Below the pieces are notes generated by a model. The model did not search any database. It was not told where the DNA came from and saw only the letters and a program-made list of their open reading frames with translations. Positions 43,856-52,615 of a stretch of DNA of 64,000 nucleotides are shown in pieces. Source of the DNA: Streptomyces sp. NBC_01296 (lineage in GTDB: Bacteria > Actinomycetota > Actinomycetes > Streptomycetales > Streptomycetaceae); contig NZ_CP130720.1 in the NCBI RefSeq assembly GCF_035984415.1, positions 8,122,001-8,186,000 on the forward strand. Direction: 5' to 3'. Position 1 is the stretch's first letter; each line of letters opens with the position of its first letter. The translations under genes and the position numbers were made by a program.

Positions 43856-46800
43856 TCAGCTCCCCGTATACGTGAAGCCCGCCCAGAAGTACGGGTGCGT
43901 GTAGGGCTTCGTCCCCAGCCAGAGCAGCCGGGGGACCGTACCGGAAGGGCCGGGGCCCACGGTGTCCGGAAAGCTTTCCCGGAGCTCCTGGTTCGTGATG
44001 TTCCTCAGCCACAGCTGCGCCCGGCGCAGTGCCTCCGACGGCTCCACGTCTTCCTCCCAGCAGTCGTAGAAGGCCGCCATGAGCAGGTTGGTCGCCTCGT
44101 CCGGGACCTGCCACTGCGACGCGACGACGCCGGCGGCGCCGATGACCAGGAACGCCGAGGACAGATTGACCGACTCGTATGACGACTGGATCCCGGAGAC
44201 GTGGGTGGAGCAGGCCGACAGTACGGACAACCTGGCGTTGATCCTGGTGTCCATGAGGGTGTCGAGCCTGAGGTGTTCCCCGCCGGACAGCCGCAGTGAG
44301 CTCTCCAAGGGGCTGAGGAGCGACACGACTCCGTGGCAGGCGAAGTGGAGCACGTCGCAGGCGGGGAGGTGCTCCAGCGTGCGGGCCGCGGTGGCCTCGC
44401 CGCCCCGGAGACGGATGTGGTCGGGGAAGCGCCGGAGCGCAGCGGTCATCTCGGCATCGGTGCGCAGCGGCGCCGTGTCCGGTTCCGGATCGTCGATGGC
44501 CAGGAGTCGCGTGGGACGTCGCGTTTCCCGGCTCCGCTGTCCGCGAGCGCGACGGGCGGCTTGGGACAGCGTTCTGGCATTGGGCGCGTAGGTGAGGCGC
44601 ATCAGGTCCAGTGCATAGGTGTCGTCCGGCGCAGGCTGCAGGTTCGCCGACCCCCGCGCCGCGTGGAAGGGAAGGAACGACAGCGTCCCCGCGGGGATGA
44701 GGGTGATGGCCCGGTGGTCGGCCATCGCCAGCAGCACCGGCTTCATGGCGCCCGTCCAGAGTGCGGCGGTGATGACGCCGATGGCGCGCAGGAGGGCCGG
44801 GCCGTTCGAGCTGAGCAGATGCGCCGCGAGAAGGCCGGCGAGGTCGCGGCTCAGGGGCAGTTCGACATGGCCGGGGCGGTCCTTGCCGCGCTCGATCGTG
44901 AGGGCCAGCCCGCCCCAGGGCGTGACGAGCAGGTACACGAGGGGCTGTGTCTCGGCTGCGGCGCTGATGTCCTCCAGGCTCGGCGGTTTGAGGAAATCGC
45001 CGAATCCGTCGACCGCGCGGATCTCGTCGATGAGGCCCTTCAGTGCCTCGCGCCGCCGTTTGAGGGGTTCCGCCCACTGGCCGGCCGCGGCCGGCGTGCC
45101 GGGTCGGCGTACGCCCTCGTTCGAAGGGTCGAGGAGCGCCGCCAGCTCCGCGATGGCATGCGTGTGGTCGTGGTAGCGGCGGACGAGATCGCCGCGTCCG
45201 GCGTCGGCGAGCCTGCCCAGATCGGCCGGTTCGCGTTCCAGGGCCTCGGACAGCATCGCGGCCAGGCCGCGCTCGACGATGACGGCGGCCGCCGCCGTGT
45301 CGCCGAGCTGCGCGTACGCATACGCGCCCAGGCAGCTGAGCCAGCCCAGTTCGGCGGCGGCGGCTTCCTTGTGGGCGCGCACCAGCTGGGTGCGCACGGA
45401 GGTCTCTTGATGGGCCAGTCCGAGTTCGGCAGCCTCGACCGCTTCCGCCCAGGCACCGCGGTCACCGGCCCACTGGGCCCAGATGAGGGCCCCTCGTGGG
45501 AGCGGGAATCCCTGTTCGACCGCGGTCCTGCAGGCCGATCGCAGGGTCGCCGTCGCGCGCCGGGCGTCCTGCACCGAGCCGTCCCGGGAGTGTCTGAGGG
45601 TCAATGCCTCACCGAGGGTGGCCAAATAGTGGGGGAGCAGTGCCGACGCTGCGGCCTCGTGGGACACACACCGTTCGATCAGGGCGATGGCCTCGTCGAG
45701 GGCCTCCGGGGCGCCGGCCTGCCCGTACCGGTGCATCAGTACGGACGCCAGGTTGTGCAGGGGCCGTGTCCCGACCTGTGCGGTGGGGCGGCCGTGCAGG
45801 GCGTCGCGCAGTGCGACGATCGCCTCGTCGAGCATGGCCGGATCGGGTGCCAGGTTGTCGAGCCTGAGCTGCGCGGTTGCCAGATCGGCCGCGCGGCGCC
45901 ACCGCAGGGCCGACTGCGGGTCGGTCGCCTCGTACAGCTCGCGGTGGAGGGAAACCGCTTCCCGGAGATCGCCGATGTCTTGGAGCCGGTGGCCCCGGTT
46001 CTCCAGGGCGATGGCGAGCTGCCGGACGAGTTCGGGTTCGGGCTGTTCCCCGTATCCGGCCCTGAGGACGTCGACCGCCTGGTCGAAATAGAACAGTTCC
46101 CCCGTCGCGATCCCCAGGGTGTAGAGCGCGGTGCCGTATTGCTCGACGGTTTCCGGCTCCGGAGGACTGCCCGTCGCCAGCTCCCGGAGGACCGCTGCCG
46201 AGCGGTGCAGTGCGTCCACGTCACCGGTGGCCTCGTAGAGCACGCCGAGGGTGATCCCGTGGACCTGAGCCGTCAGGGACGCGTCGTTCCCGTCGACCCC
46301 GGCTTCGCGTGTCGCCTCGAGGATCTGCACGGCGTTCTGCACGAGGGTGACGTCCCCGGTGTGCTCGAAGAGGCGGATGAGCAGGATGGCCGTGCGGCAG
46401 CGGCTCCTGGACGTGGCGCCGTCGATCTCCGAGAGCCTGCGGGAGATGAGCGCGTGGACGCGGCGTGCCGGCAGGGCGTCCGCTCCTGCGGCGTAGCCGT
46501 CCTCCAGGAGCGTCTCGCACAGCAGGTAGACGACGTGCTCATGGAGCTCGCTGCCGCCGGGAGCGAGATCGGCCGCCTCGCCGAGCAGCGTGACGGCAGC
46601 CGCCGTGTCTCCGACGTTGCGCCGCTCCAGGAGCCGTGCGGCGAGGCGGTAGACCGCCACCAGCCGGCCTGCCGGGCCGCAGTCCTCGACCACTTGGCGG
46701 CTCAGCGCGACGGCCCGTTCGAGGGAGCTCCGGTCGCGGGTCGTCGCGTAGTGGAGTTCGAGCACACGGCTCACCCTGCCGCGGACCTGGGAGCGCTCGT

Positions 46801-48787
46801 CCCGGCCCAGTTCCTGCGCCGCGGCGAGGTGCCGGAGCGAATCCTCCGCGAGGGAGAGGGCTCGGTCGAAATCCTCGGCCTTCGTCTCGACATTCGCGCG
46901 GGCCCGGTGTGCAAGTGCTTCCGCCAGCAGGCTGTGGATCAGAGCCTGTCCGTCGGGGGCTGCGTCCTCCGTGAACTCGAGGGCGTCCAGCAGCTTCACC
47001 GCCTCGTCGGCATCCGCCAGGGGAACACCGTTCGCACGGTGCGTCAGCAGCGCGGAGGCGAGGTTGTAGGGCAGCAGACCCATGAACCGGGGTCGGCAGC
47101 GCTGCCACAGCTCCTGCATTTCCCGGATGATCCGCCGAAGGAGCTCGTACGGGAGGTCATGCCCACCGAGGTTCGTCGCCTCGGCGGCCAGCACCAGGAC
47201 CCGTGCCCTGAACTCCTCCGAGGAACCGTGCCATTGGGGATCGTCCAGGAGGGCGGCCGCCGCTTGTGCGGTGCTTGCGGCGCGCGTACCGGTGGCACGC
47301 TGGCTTTCGATGGCCTCCACGAGGAGCAGACACCGTACGGCCAGGTCGTCGTTCGCCATGTCCGCGACACCGGACTTCTCGGCGAACGCCCCGTCGATGC
47401 CGATCTGCAGGCACCTTTCCACGAGCTGCTGATGCTGGCGAAATGCATGCGCGTCGCCGTCGTGTCCTTCCGCCTCGGCCCGCGTCGCGTTCCGGGCGAG
47501 GGCCTCCGCGATGGCCTGCAGGTTCTCCGGGTGGGCCAGCAAGAGGGCCCGCGTATCGGTCCATGTGTCCGTGTCGCACAGCTGGTGTGCGAGTGACTCG
47601 GCGAGCTGTCCGGGCTCGGGCGCAGGCCGATGCGTCTCGTCGCGTGACTCGGTCGGCACCAGGCCCCGGTCCAGATCGGCCAGGCAGGCGCGGGCCATCT
47701 CCGCCACCCGGGGCACGGGAGCGGTCAGGCAGATCTCGAAGTGGCGCCGTGCCTCCCGGCGTCGCCCGAGGCTGGCCAGCGTCGAGCCGAGATCGAACCG
47801 TGCCCGCCAGGCATGCTCGGGGTGGCCCGTGGCGAGGGCCACTTCGAGGGCCTGCTCGGCCTCCTCGAAGCGTCCGGTGGTGAGGAACAGTTCACCGATG
47901 TCGGTCAGGGCCCGCGCCTGCTGATCGGGATCGGGCATGGCCGCGGCCGTACGGTAGGCGGCGAGCGCATCGTCCAACTTGCCGAGCCCGGCGAACATCA
48001 GACCGAGGTTGACCGCCGAGTCGGCCAGGCCTTCGGCGATGGCGATCCGGAACGCCGCTTCGGCGGATTCCGGGTGGCCGGCCCTCGTGAGCAGATTGCC
48101 CAGGTTGTTGGCGGCCCACATCCTGGTGATGGCAGGGGCCTGTGCGATCGCCTGCCGGTACGCCCGTTCCGCTCCGGCGCGATCGCCTCGACCGGCGAGG
48201 AGCACGGCCAGATTGAACGCCGCCTGACCGCCTTGTGAGCCCTCCTGACGAGCCGCGAACGACAGCAGATCGACGGCCCGGTCGGGCTCGTCGTGCGCCA
48301 CCAGCATCGCGAGTGCCTGGGCGGCGAAGCCCGATTCCCGGGTACCCGCGGCCACCGCGTGTTCCAGGGACGACACCGCCGCCGCGTCGTCTCCCAGGGC
48401 CTGGTGCGCGGACCCGAGATAGATGTCGACGATGGCCCGCTCCTCCGGGTCGGCCAGAGCCCGCGCGCGGTCGAGCACCGTGACCGCCTCCTGGCCCTCA
48501 CCCCGGTAGAGATGGAGCAGGCCCACGTTGGACAACTGCCGTGCGGTGAGGGCGTCCAGGGGGGCATCAGGCTCGAGCCCGCAGGCCAGCCGGACGGCCG
48601 CGGCCATGTCGTAGCGGTCGAGGAGCATGGCGTGGGCGGCGACGAAGTCGCTCACGTCGTAAGGACCCAGTGCCAGCATTTCGGCGAGCACACGAGCGAC
48701 TGCCGCGGGTTCGTACTGCACCGTCACGCGACGCCTTGGAGCGGTCAAGGTTCCCCCCGGTGGATGACCCGCACACAATGTCGTCAT
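43856..48787 (-). CDS. Giant TPR-CHAT (caspase-like) protein
   Basis: 1643 residues. From about 40 to 1200 it is built of TPR-type helical repeats (AANNLGNLLTRAGHPESAEAAFRIAI, ALTDIGELFLTTGRFEEAEQAL and so on). The C-terminal 320 residues are a CHAT domain, a caspase/separase-like peptidase fold with catalytic His1485 (LHFACHG) and Cys1526 (VLSACST). Such TPR-CHAT proteins act in bacterial conflict systems, cutting a target after activation. ATG 48787 has GAGGG just upstream; a GTG at 48727 is an alternative. It is divergent from a small Cys/His-motif protein and a membrane protein. Partner and trigger are not visible in the sequence. Confidence 0.9.
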   Translation of the reverse strand: MTTLCAGHPPGGTLTAPRRRVTVQYEPAAVARVLAEMLALGPYDVSDFVAAHAMLLDRYDMAAAVRLACGLEPDAPLDALTARQLSNVGLLHLYRGEGQEAVTVLDRARALADPEERAIVDIYLGSAHQALGDDAAAVSSLEHAVAAGTRESGFAAQALAMLVAHDEPDRAVDLLSFAARQEGSQGGQAAFNLAVLLAGRGDRAGAERAYRQAIAQAPAITRMWAANNLGNLLTRAGHPESAEAAFRIAIAEGLADSAVNLGLMFAGLGKLDDALAAYRTAAAMPDPDQQARALTDIGELFLTTGRFEEAEQALEVALATGHPEHAWRARFDLGSTLASLGRRREARRHFEICLTAPVPRVAEMARACLADLDRGLVPTESRDETHRPAPEPGQLAESLAHQLCDTDTWTDTRALLLAHPENLQAIAEALARNATRAEAEGHDGDAHAFRQHQQLVERCLQIGIDGAFAEKSGVADMANDDLAVRCLLLVEAIESQRATGTRAASTAQAAAALLDDPQWHGSSEEFRARVLVLAAEATNLGGHDLPYELLRRIIREMQELWQRCRPRFMGLLPYNLASALLTHRANGVPLADADEAVKLLDALEFTEDAAPDGQALIHSLLAEALAHRARANVETKAEDFDRALSLAEDSLRHLAAAQELGRDERSQVRGRVSRVLELHYATTRDRSSLERAVALSRQVVEDCGPAGRLVAVYRLAARLLERRNVGDTAAAVTLLGEAADLAPGGSELHEHVVYLLCETLLEDGYAAGADALPARRVHALISRRLSEIDGATSRSRCRTAILLIRLFEHTGDVTLVQNAVQILEATREAGVDGNDASLTAQVHGITLGVLYEATGDVDALHRSAAVLRELATGSPPEPETVEQYGTALYTLGIATGELFYFDQAVDVLRAGYGEQPEPELVRQLAIALENRGHRLQDIGDLREAVSLHRELYEATDPQSALRWRRAADLATAQLRLDNLAPDPAMLDEAIVALRDALHGRPTAQVGTRPLHNLASVLMHRYGQAGAPEALDEAIALIERCVSHEAAASALLPHYLATLGEALTLRHSRDGSVQDARRATATLRSACRTAVEQGFPLPRGALIWAQWAGDRGAWAEAVEAAELGLAHQETSVRTQLVRAHKEAAAAELGWLSCLGAYAYAQLGDTAAAAVIVERGLAAMLSEALEREPADLGRLADAGRGDLVRRYHDHTHAIAELAALLDPSNEGVRRPGTPAAAGQWAEPLKRRREALKGLIDEIRAVDGFGDFLKPPSLEDISAAAETQPLVYLLVTPWGGLALTIERGKDRPGHVELPLSRDLAGLLAAHLLSSNGPALLRAIGVITAALWTGAMKPVLLAMADHRAITLIPAGTLSFLPFHAARGSANLQPAPDDTYALDLMRLTYAPNARTLSQAARRARGQRSRETRRPTRLLAIDDPEPDTAPLRTDAEMTAALRRFPDHIRLRGGEATAARTLEHLPACDVLHFACHGVVSLLSPLESSLRLSGGEHLRLDTLMDTRINARLSVLSACSTHVSGIQSSYESVNLSSAFLVIGAAGVVASQWQVPDEATNLLMAAFYDCWEEDVEPSEALRRAQLWLRNITNQELRESFPDTVGPGPSGTVPRLLWLGTKPYTHPYFWAGFTYTGS

Positions 48788-48803
48788 TGTCCCTCAACTC
48801 CAC

Positions 48804-48831
48804 TTGGCTGAAACGGGGTTGTGGTTAGATT
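48804..48831 (+). promoter_or_regulatory. Promoter candidate for the 48851 gene
   Basis: TTGGCT (48804-48809), a 16-nt spacer and TAGATT (48826-48831). It supports starting the following gene at GTG 48851 rather than at the upstream GTG 48821, which lies inside the promoter. Confidence 0.5.
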
Positions 48832-48850
48832 CGTCCGGGGGTGGGTGAGT

Positions 48851-49243
48851 GTGAGCGAAGACCTTCTGATCGCCGCCAGGACAGTCCGCGGATACCTCGA
48901 GGAGCTCCTCGGAGCCGACGCGGCGGGCCGGATGGACCAGCTCCTCGAGTCGCTGCTGATCCGGGCCGCCCAAGGTGACGATGTCGACGAAGAACTCGCG
49001 GCGGCCTTCTCTGCCGACGCGACACTGCGCTCCTTCGCGGCGGCCGTTCTCGCCGATCCGGCGCACCGCCCGCCCGGCGTGCGGGGGGTCCGGCTCTCCG
49101 GCGACGGCGAGATCGTCGACATCGACCGGTTCCACTGCCCCGAGGGCGACGTCATCTGGTACCGCTTCGAGGTGGGGGAAGAGATCCCGGACTGCCCCAC
49201 CCACGGCGAGCGCCTGACGCGTACGGAAGCCGGCCCCGCGTGA
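48851..49243 (+). CDS. Small protein with C-terminal Cys/His motif, CHAT-locus partner
   Basis: 130 residues from GTG 48851. The N-terminal 70 residues are helical (SEDLLIAARTVRGYLEELLG) and may be an adaptor of the effector-associated type. The C-terminus has HC at 95-96 and CPTH at 115-118 around VIWYRFEVGE, a short ribbon-like strand pair with potential metal ligands. Divergent from the TPR-CHAT gene and coupled by GTGA overlap to the next membrane protein. Function unknown; conflict role inferred from context. Confidence 0.7.
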   Translation: MSEDLLIAARTVRGYLEELLGADAAGRMDQLLESLLIRAAQGDDVDEELAAAFSADATLRSFAAAVLADPAHRPPGVRGVRLSGDGEIVDIDRFHCPEGDVIWYRFEVGEEIPDCPTHGERLTRTEAGPA

Positions 49244-50172
49244 TCGGCAAATTCTGGGAGTCGGTCGGCGGCAAACTCGCCGACCGGTGGGCGGGCACGG
49301 CCGGGCCGGCCCTGGTGTTCTGGGCGGGCGGACTGCTCGCGTGGCTGCTCGGCCACGGCGGCTGGGACCGGCTCGCCGACCTCGGCAGTTGGCTTCAGCG
49401 TCAGTCCGCAGCGGGTCAGGTCGCGGTACTCCTCGCTCTGCTCCTGGGTGTCGCCACGAGCAGCGCGGTGGTGGGCTGGGCGGTCGAGGGCACACTGCGG
49501 CTGATCGAGGGCTATCTGCCCCGGCCCTTCGCTTTTCTGCGGCCGCTGCTGCTGCGGTGGACCCGGCGATCGGCACGACGCGTCCTCACGGAGCTCCAGG
49601 AGCTCGCGGGGGAGGTCGCGGAAGGGCGGCCCGCTGCGGAGCAGCGGGCCCGCTTCCAGCACCTGGACCGCCGGCGCAGGGACTGGCCCAGCCAGTCGGA
49701 CCGCTATATGCCGACCCGCGTGGGAAACATCCTCCGCGCCGGGGAGAGCCGCCCGGTGGACAAGTACGGCCTGGACCCGGTGGCGGTCTGGCCCCACATG
49801 TGGCTGCTCCTGCCCGGTCAGGCGAGGGAGGACCTCATGGCGGCACGGGCGGCCCTGGACGGCGGGGTCGCCGGCTTCCTGTGGGGCCTGCTGTTCTCGG
49901 CCTTCACCGTCTGGACCCCATGGGCCCTGCCGGTGAGCGCCGCGGTGGTCACGATGACCTGCTGCTTCCTCCTCCCCGCCCGGGCCCGCACCTTCGCCGA
50001 CCTGGTCGAGGCGGCCATCGACCTGTACCGGAGCGACCTGTACAAGCAGCTCCGGTGGCCGCTGCCCGCCGATCCCGTGGCGGAGCGGGCGAGCGGGCGT
50101 CTGCTGACGAAGTACCTGGTGCGCGGGGCCGATGCGCCGGACCGTGCGTTCACGACCCCCGGCAACCCCTGA
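49240..50172 (+). CDS. Membrane protein of the CHAT locus
   Basis: 310 residues. Two helices near the N-terminus (about 22-40 and 58-80) and two near 205-245 flank a cytoplasmic, charged segment (RRVLTELQELAGEVAEG, DWPSQSDRYMPTRVGNILRAGE). It may anchor or be the target of the CHAT system at the membrane. The GTG start overlaps the upstream stop. No known family was recognised. Confidence 0.7.
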   Translation: MIGKFWESVGGKLADRWAGTAGPALVFWAGGLLAWLLGHGGWDRLADLGSWLQRQSAAGQVAVLLALLLGVATSSAVVGWAVEGTLRLIEGYLPRPFAFLRPLLLRWTRRSARRVLTELQELAGEVAEGRPAAEQRARFQHLDRRRRDWPSQSDRYMPTRVGNILRAGESRPVDKYGLDPVAVWPHMWLLLPGQAREDLMAARAALDGGVAGFLWGLLFSAFTVWTPWALPVSAAVVTMTCCFLLPARARTFADLVEAAIDLYRSDLYKQLRWPLPADPVAERASGRLLTKYLVRGADAPDRAFTTPGNP

Positions 50173-50256
50173 ACCAGGACCGCAAGACGGCCGGGCGCCG
50201 TGGCGGGCTCGTGTTCGGTTCCGCCGACGGGACAGCCGCAGGCTCCAGGCCCCTCC

Positions 50257-51802
50257 TCAGGATTCCGCCTCGGCCGTCGACAGGCTCGGTTCGATGCGGT
50301 GGCGGACACCGGGCCTTTCGAACGCCCACAGTGCGGTCAGCGTCGTCGCCAGCACGATCGCGGTCAGGACGAGGAGGACCGTGATGAACCCGAAGACGAA
50401 CGCCGAATCGACGGCCGCGTCCACTTCCGCCGCCGACCGGTGACCCAGAGCGGGCGCGGCCATGGAGTCGAAGAGGACCTTGTCGAGGGCTCCGTGCCCG
50501 ACCGCGAGGTCCTTCTCCAGGAGCGGTCTGCGATGGAGCCACTCCATCGACGTCATGAGCACCTGGCACGAGGCCAGCCCGACGGTGGCTCCCAGTTGGC
50601 GGGCCTCCACCGTCAACGCCGAGGAGATGCCCTTCTCGGTCTCGGGATGGGCCGAAATGACGAGGGAGGTGGCCGGTGTGTACACGAGTGCAGTGCCGCA
50701 GCCGAGCAGGACCATCGCGCCCGCGATCGCCGCGTACTGCCGGGACAGCACCCCGCAGACGGTCAGACCCGCCGCGAGCACTCCCAACCCCAGACCTCCC
50801 GTCAGCATCAGCCGGGCCCGTCCGGCGTCGGCCGACCGGCCTGCGTAGGGGGCGAGCAGCGGCGAACCGATGCTGGTCATCGCCAGAACGATGCTGACCA
50901 GGAGCGACCCGTAACTCTCCACGTGTTCCAGGAAAATCGGAAGGTTGAAGGTGAGGAAAATCGAGAGGCACTGCACCACGGTCAGGAATACGAGTGCGAA
51001 GGGAACCTGACCGCCCCGCAGTGTTCTCAGTTCGATGAGGGGGACGGGGGCGCGCAGCTCGTGCCACACGAAGACGAACATCACCGCCGCTCCGGATCCC
51101 AGCAGCAGGCAGATTCTCGCATCGGCGATTCCCCAGTCGGACCACTGCTCCAGCCCCAGCACGATGAGGAGGAGCCCGACGGTGAGCAGGAGGCAGCCCA
51201 ACGGATCGAAGGGGGGGCGGATTTTCGTTGCGGGTCTCCGGTACGAACCGCAACGTGGCGGCGATGACGACAAGGGACATCACGGCGTAGGCGCAGAACA
51301 CCCACCGCCAGCCGGCGTACTCGACCACCGCCCCGAGGAACAGCGTCATACCGATCGTCCCCACCGTGGTCAGCCGGGCACCCCTCCCCAAGGCCCGGCC
51401 GCGCTCCTCCACGGGTAACACGCCGGCCAGGTTGCTCACCGCCAGCGGGACGGCCACGGCGATACCGATGCCTTGCAGGACGCGGAACGCGATCAGAGCC
51501 TCGATGACGGGGGCCAGCGCGCAGCCGACGGAGGCGAAGCCGAACACCGCCACGCCCGCCAGAAAGAGCCTGCGCCGCCCGTAGGCGTCGCCGATCCTCC
51601 CGCTGATGATGCTGAGAAATGCCATCGGCAGAAGGGCCCCGATGACCATCCAGTGCAATTCCGAGCTCGTCACCCCGAGGTCCTTCGCGATCGAAGGCAA
51701 CGCGATGCTGATGTTCCCCAGGCCCGAGAAGAGCATGACGTTCGAGAGGGCGATGACCGACAGGGTCAAGGTTCTCCGAGGGGACGCCGGACGACCCGCC
51801 AT
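50257..51802 (-). pseudogene. DHA2-like MFS transporter, frameshifted at a G7/C7 tract
   Basis: The first 195 residues (SNVMLFSGLGNISIALPSIAKDLG, GRIGDAYGRRR) are in one frame and end in PETRNENPP. Homology then continues in the next frame from FDPLGCLLLTVGLLLIVLG to the stop at 50257. The break is at seven G (51211-51217; C on the coding strand). Corrected, it would encode a normal 14-TMS pump of about 515 residues. It lies between the two conflict loci. Confidence 0.85.
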
Positions 51803-52216
51803 TCATCAACGGTAGGACCCGCCATCCCCGTGCGCAAACGACAGCTGCCGAGGTAGAACGTCGCCGACGCTGGTGTCACCACCAGGCGGCGCGCGGCGTC
51901 CACTACCCCGGCGAACGCAGCGCCGAGACGGCAGCACACCGGGCCGAGAAGGCATCCTGGCAGCGTCCGAAGGAGATCACCAAGCCTGAAGGCCGACCAT
52001 GTGAGCGACCTCGAACCGACGACCGTGTTGCCGAGCTCGCCCGCCATGACCGTTCGGCTGTCGGGCACCGGCTCGGTCGGCCGCATCGTATGCCGGTCTT
52101 TCCAGGGCCAGTTGCTGCCATTCGGTGGTGCAAAGGGGTTCACCGGGCGCGGCTGCTGAGGTAAAGAGGGCGGGGGGCTCACGCGGCGGGGACGGGGCCC
52201 GTGCGAAGGGACGGGC
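51803..52216. other. Intergenic region upstream of the trypco1 gene
   Basis: A 150-codon minus-strand frame (51766-52218) exists, but it overlaps the MFS start and lacks family sequence or a ribosome site, so it is not accepted. No clear promoter was seen. Confidence 0.35.
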
Positions 52217-52615
52217 ATGTCGTTTCTGGTGGAGTTACCTGTGGGCGCGACGGGCGAGGCGTCCGAGGCGTCCGATGTGGTGAGGGTGGAGATCTCGGAG
52301 GCGGGGGAGGGGCTGGTCCAGGTCGCTCGACCGGGTCAGGTGGTGGCCCGGGCCACGCGGTCGCTGGGGGAGATGTTGGCCGGGGTCCGGCCCGTCGCGC
52401 AGCGGTTCGTCGAGAGCTTTCGCGGAATGGCCGACGCGCCCGACGAGATCGTGGTCGAGTTCGGGCTGACGCTTTCCGCCGAGGCCGATGTGGTGATCTC
52501 CAGCACGGCGGCCGAGGCCAACTTCAGCGTGTCGCTGACCTGGCACAAATCGCCGCCCACCGACCCCGATTCCCCTTCGGCCGTGCCCGCCGCGTCCCCT
52601 GGCCCGGCACAGTGA
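52217..52615 (+). CDS. CU044_2847 family (trypco1) protein
   Basis: 132 residues. The beta-rich VVRVEISEAGEGLVQVAR...EMLAGVRPVAQRFVESFR...PDEIVVEFGLTLSAEADVVISSTAAEANFSVSLTW pattern is the trypsin-co-occurring domain 1 (trypco1). The GLTLSAEADVVI strand is its hallmark. Its stop overlaps the GTG of the trypsin-NTPase gene, the canonical partner. It probably senses or delivers the conflict signal to the protease. Confidence 0.88.
   Translation: MSFLVELPVGATGEASEASDVVRVEISEAGEGLVQVARPGQVVARATRSLGEMLAGVRPVAQRFVESFRGMADAPDEIVVEFGLTLSAEADVVISSTAAEANFSVSLTWHKSPPTDPDSPSAVPAASPGPAQ

Noticed and set aside
44333..47596. 1087-codon plus-strand open frame
   Set aside because: Antisense shadow of the TPR-CHAT gene, which has clear repeats and catalytic motifs.
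51766..52218. 150-codon minus-strand frame
   Set aside because: Overlaps the MFS start, no homology pattern or ribosome-binding site.
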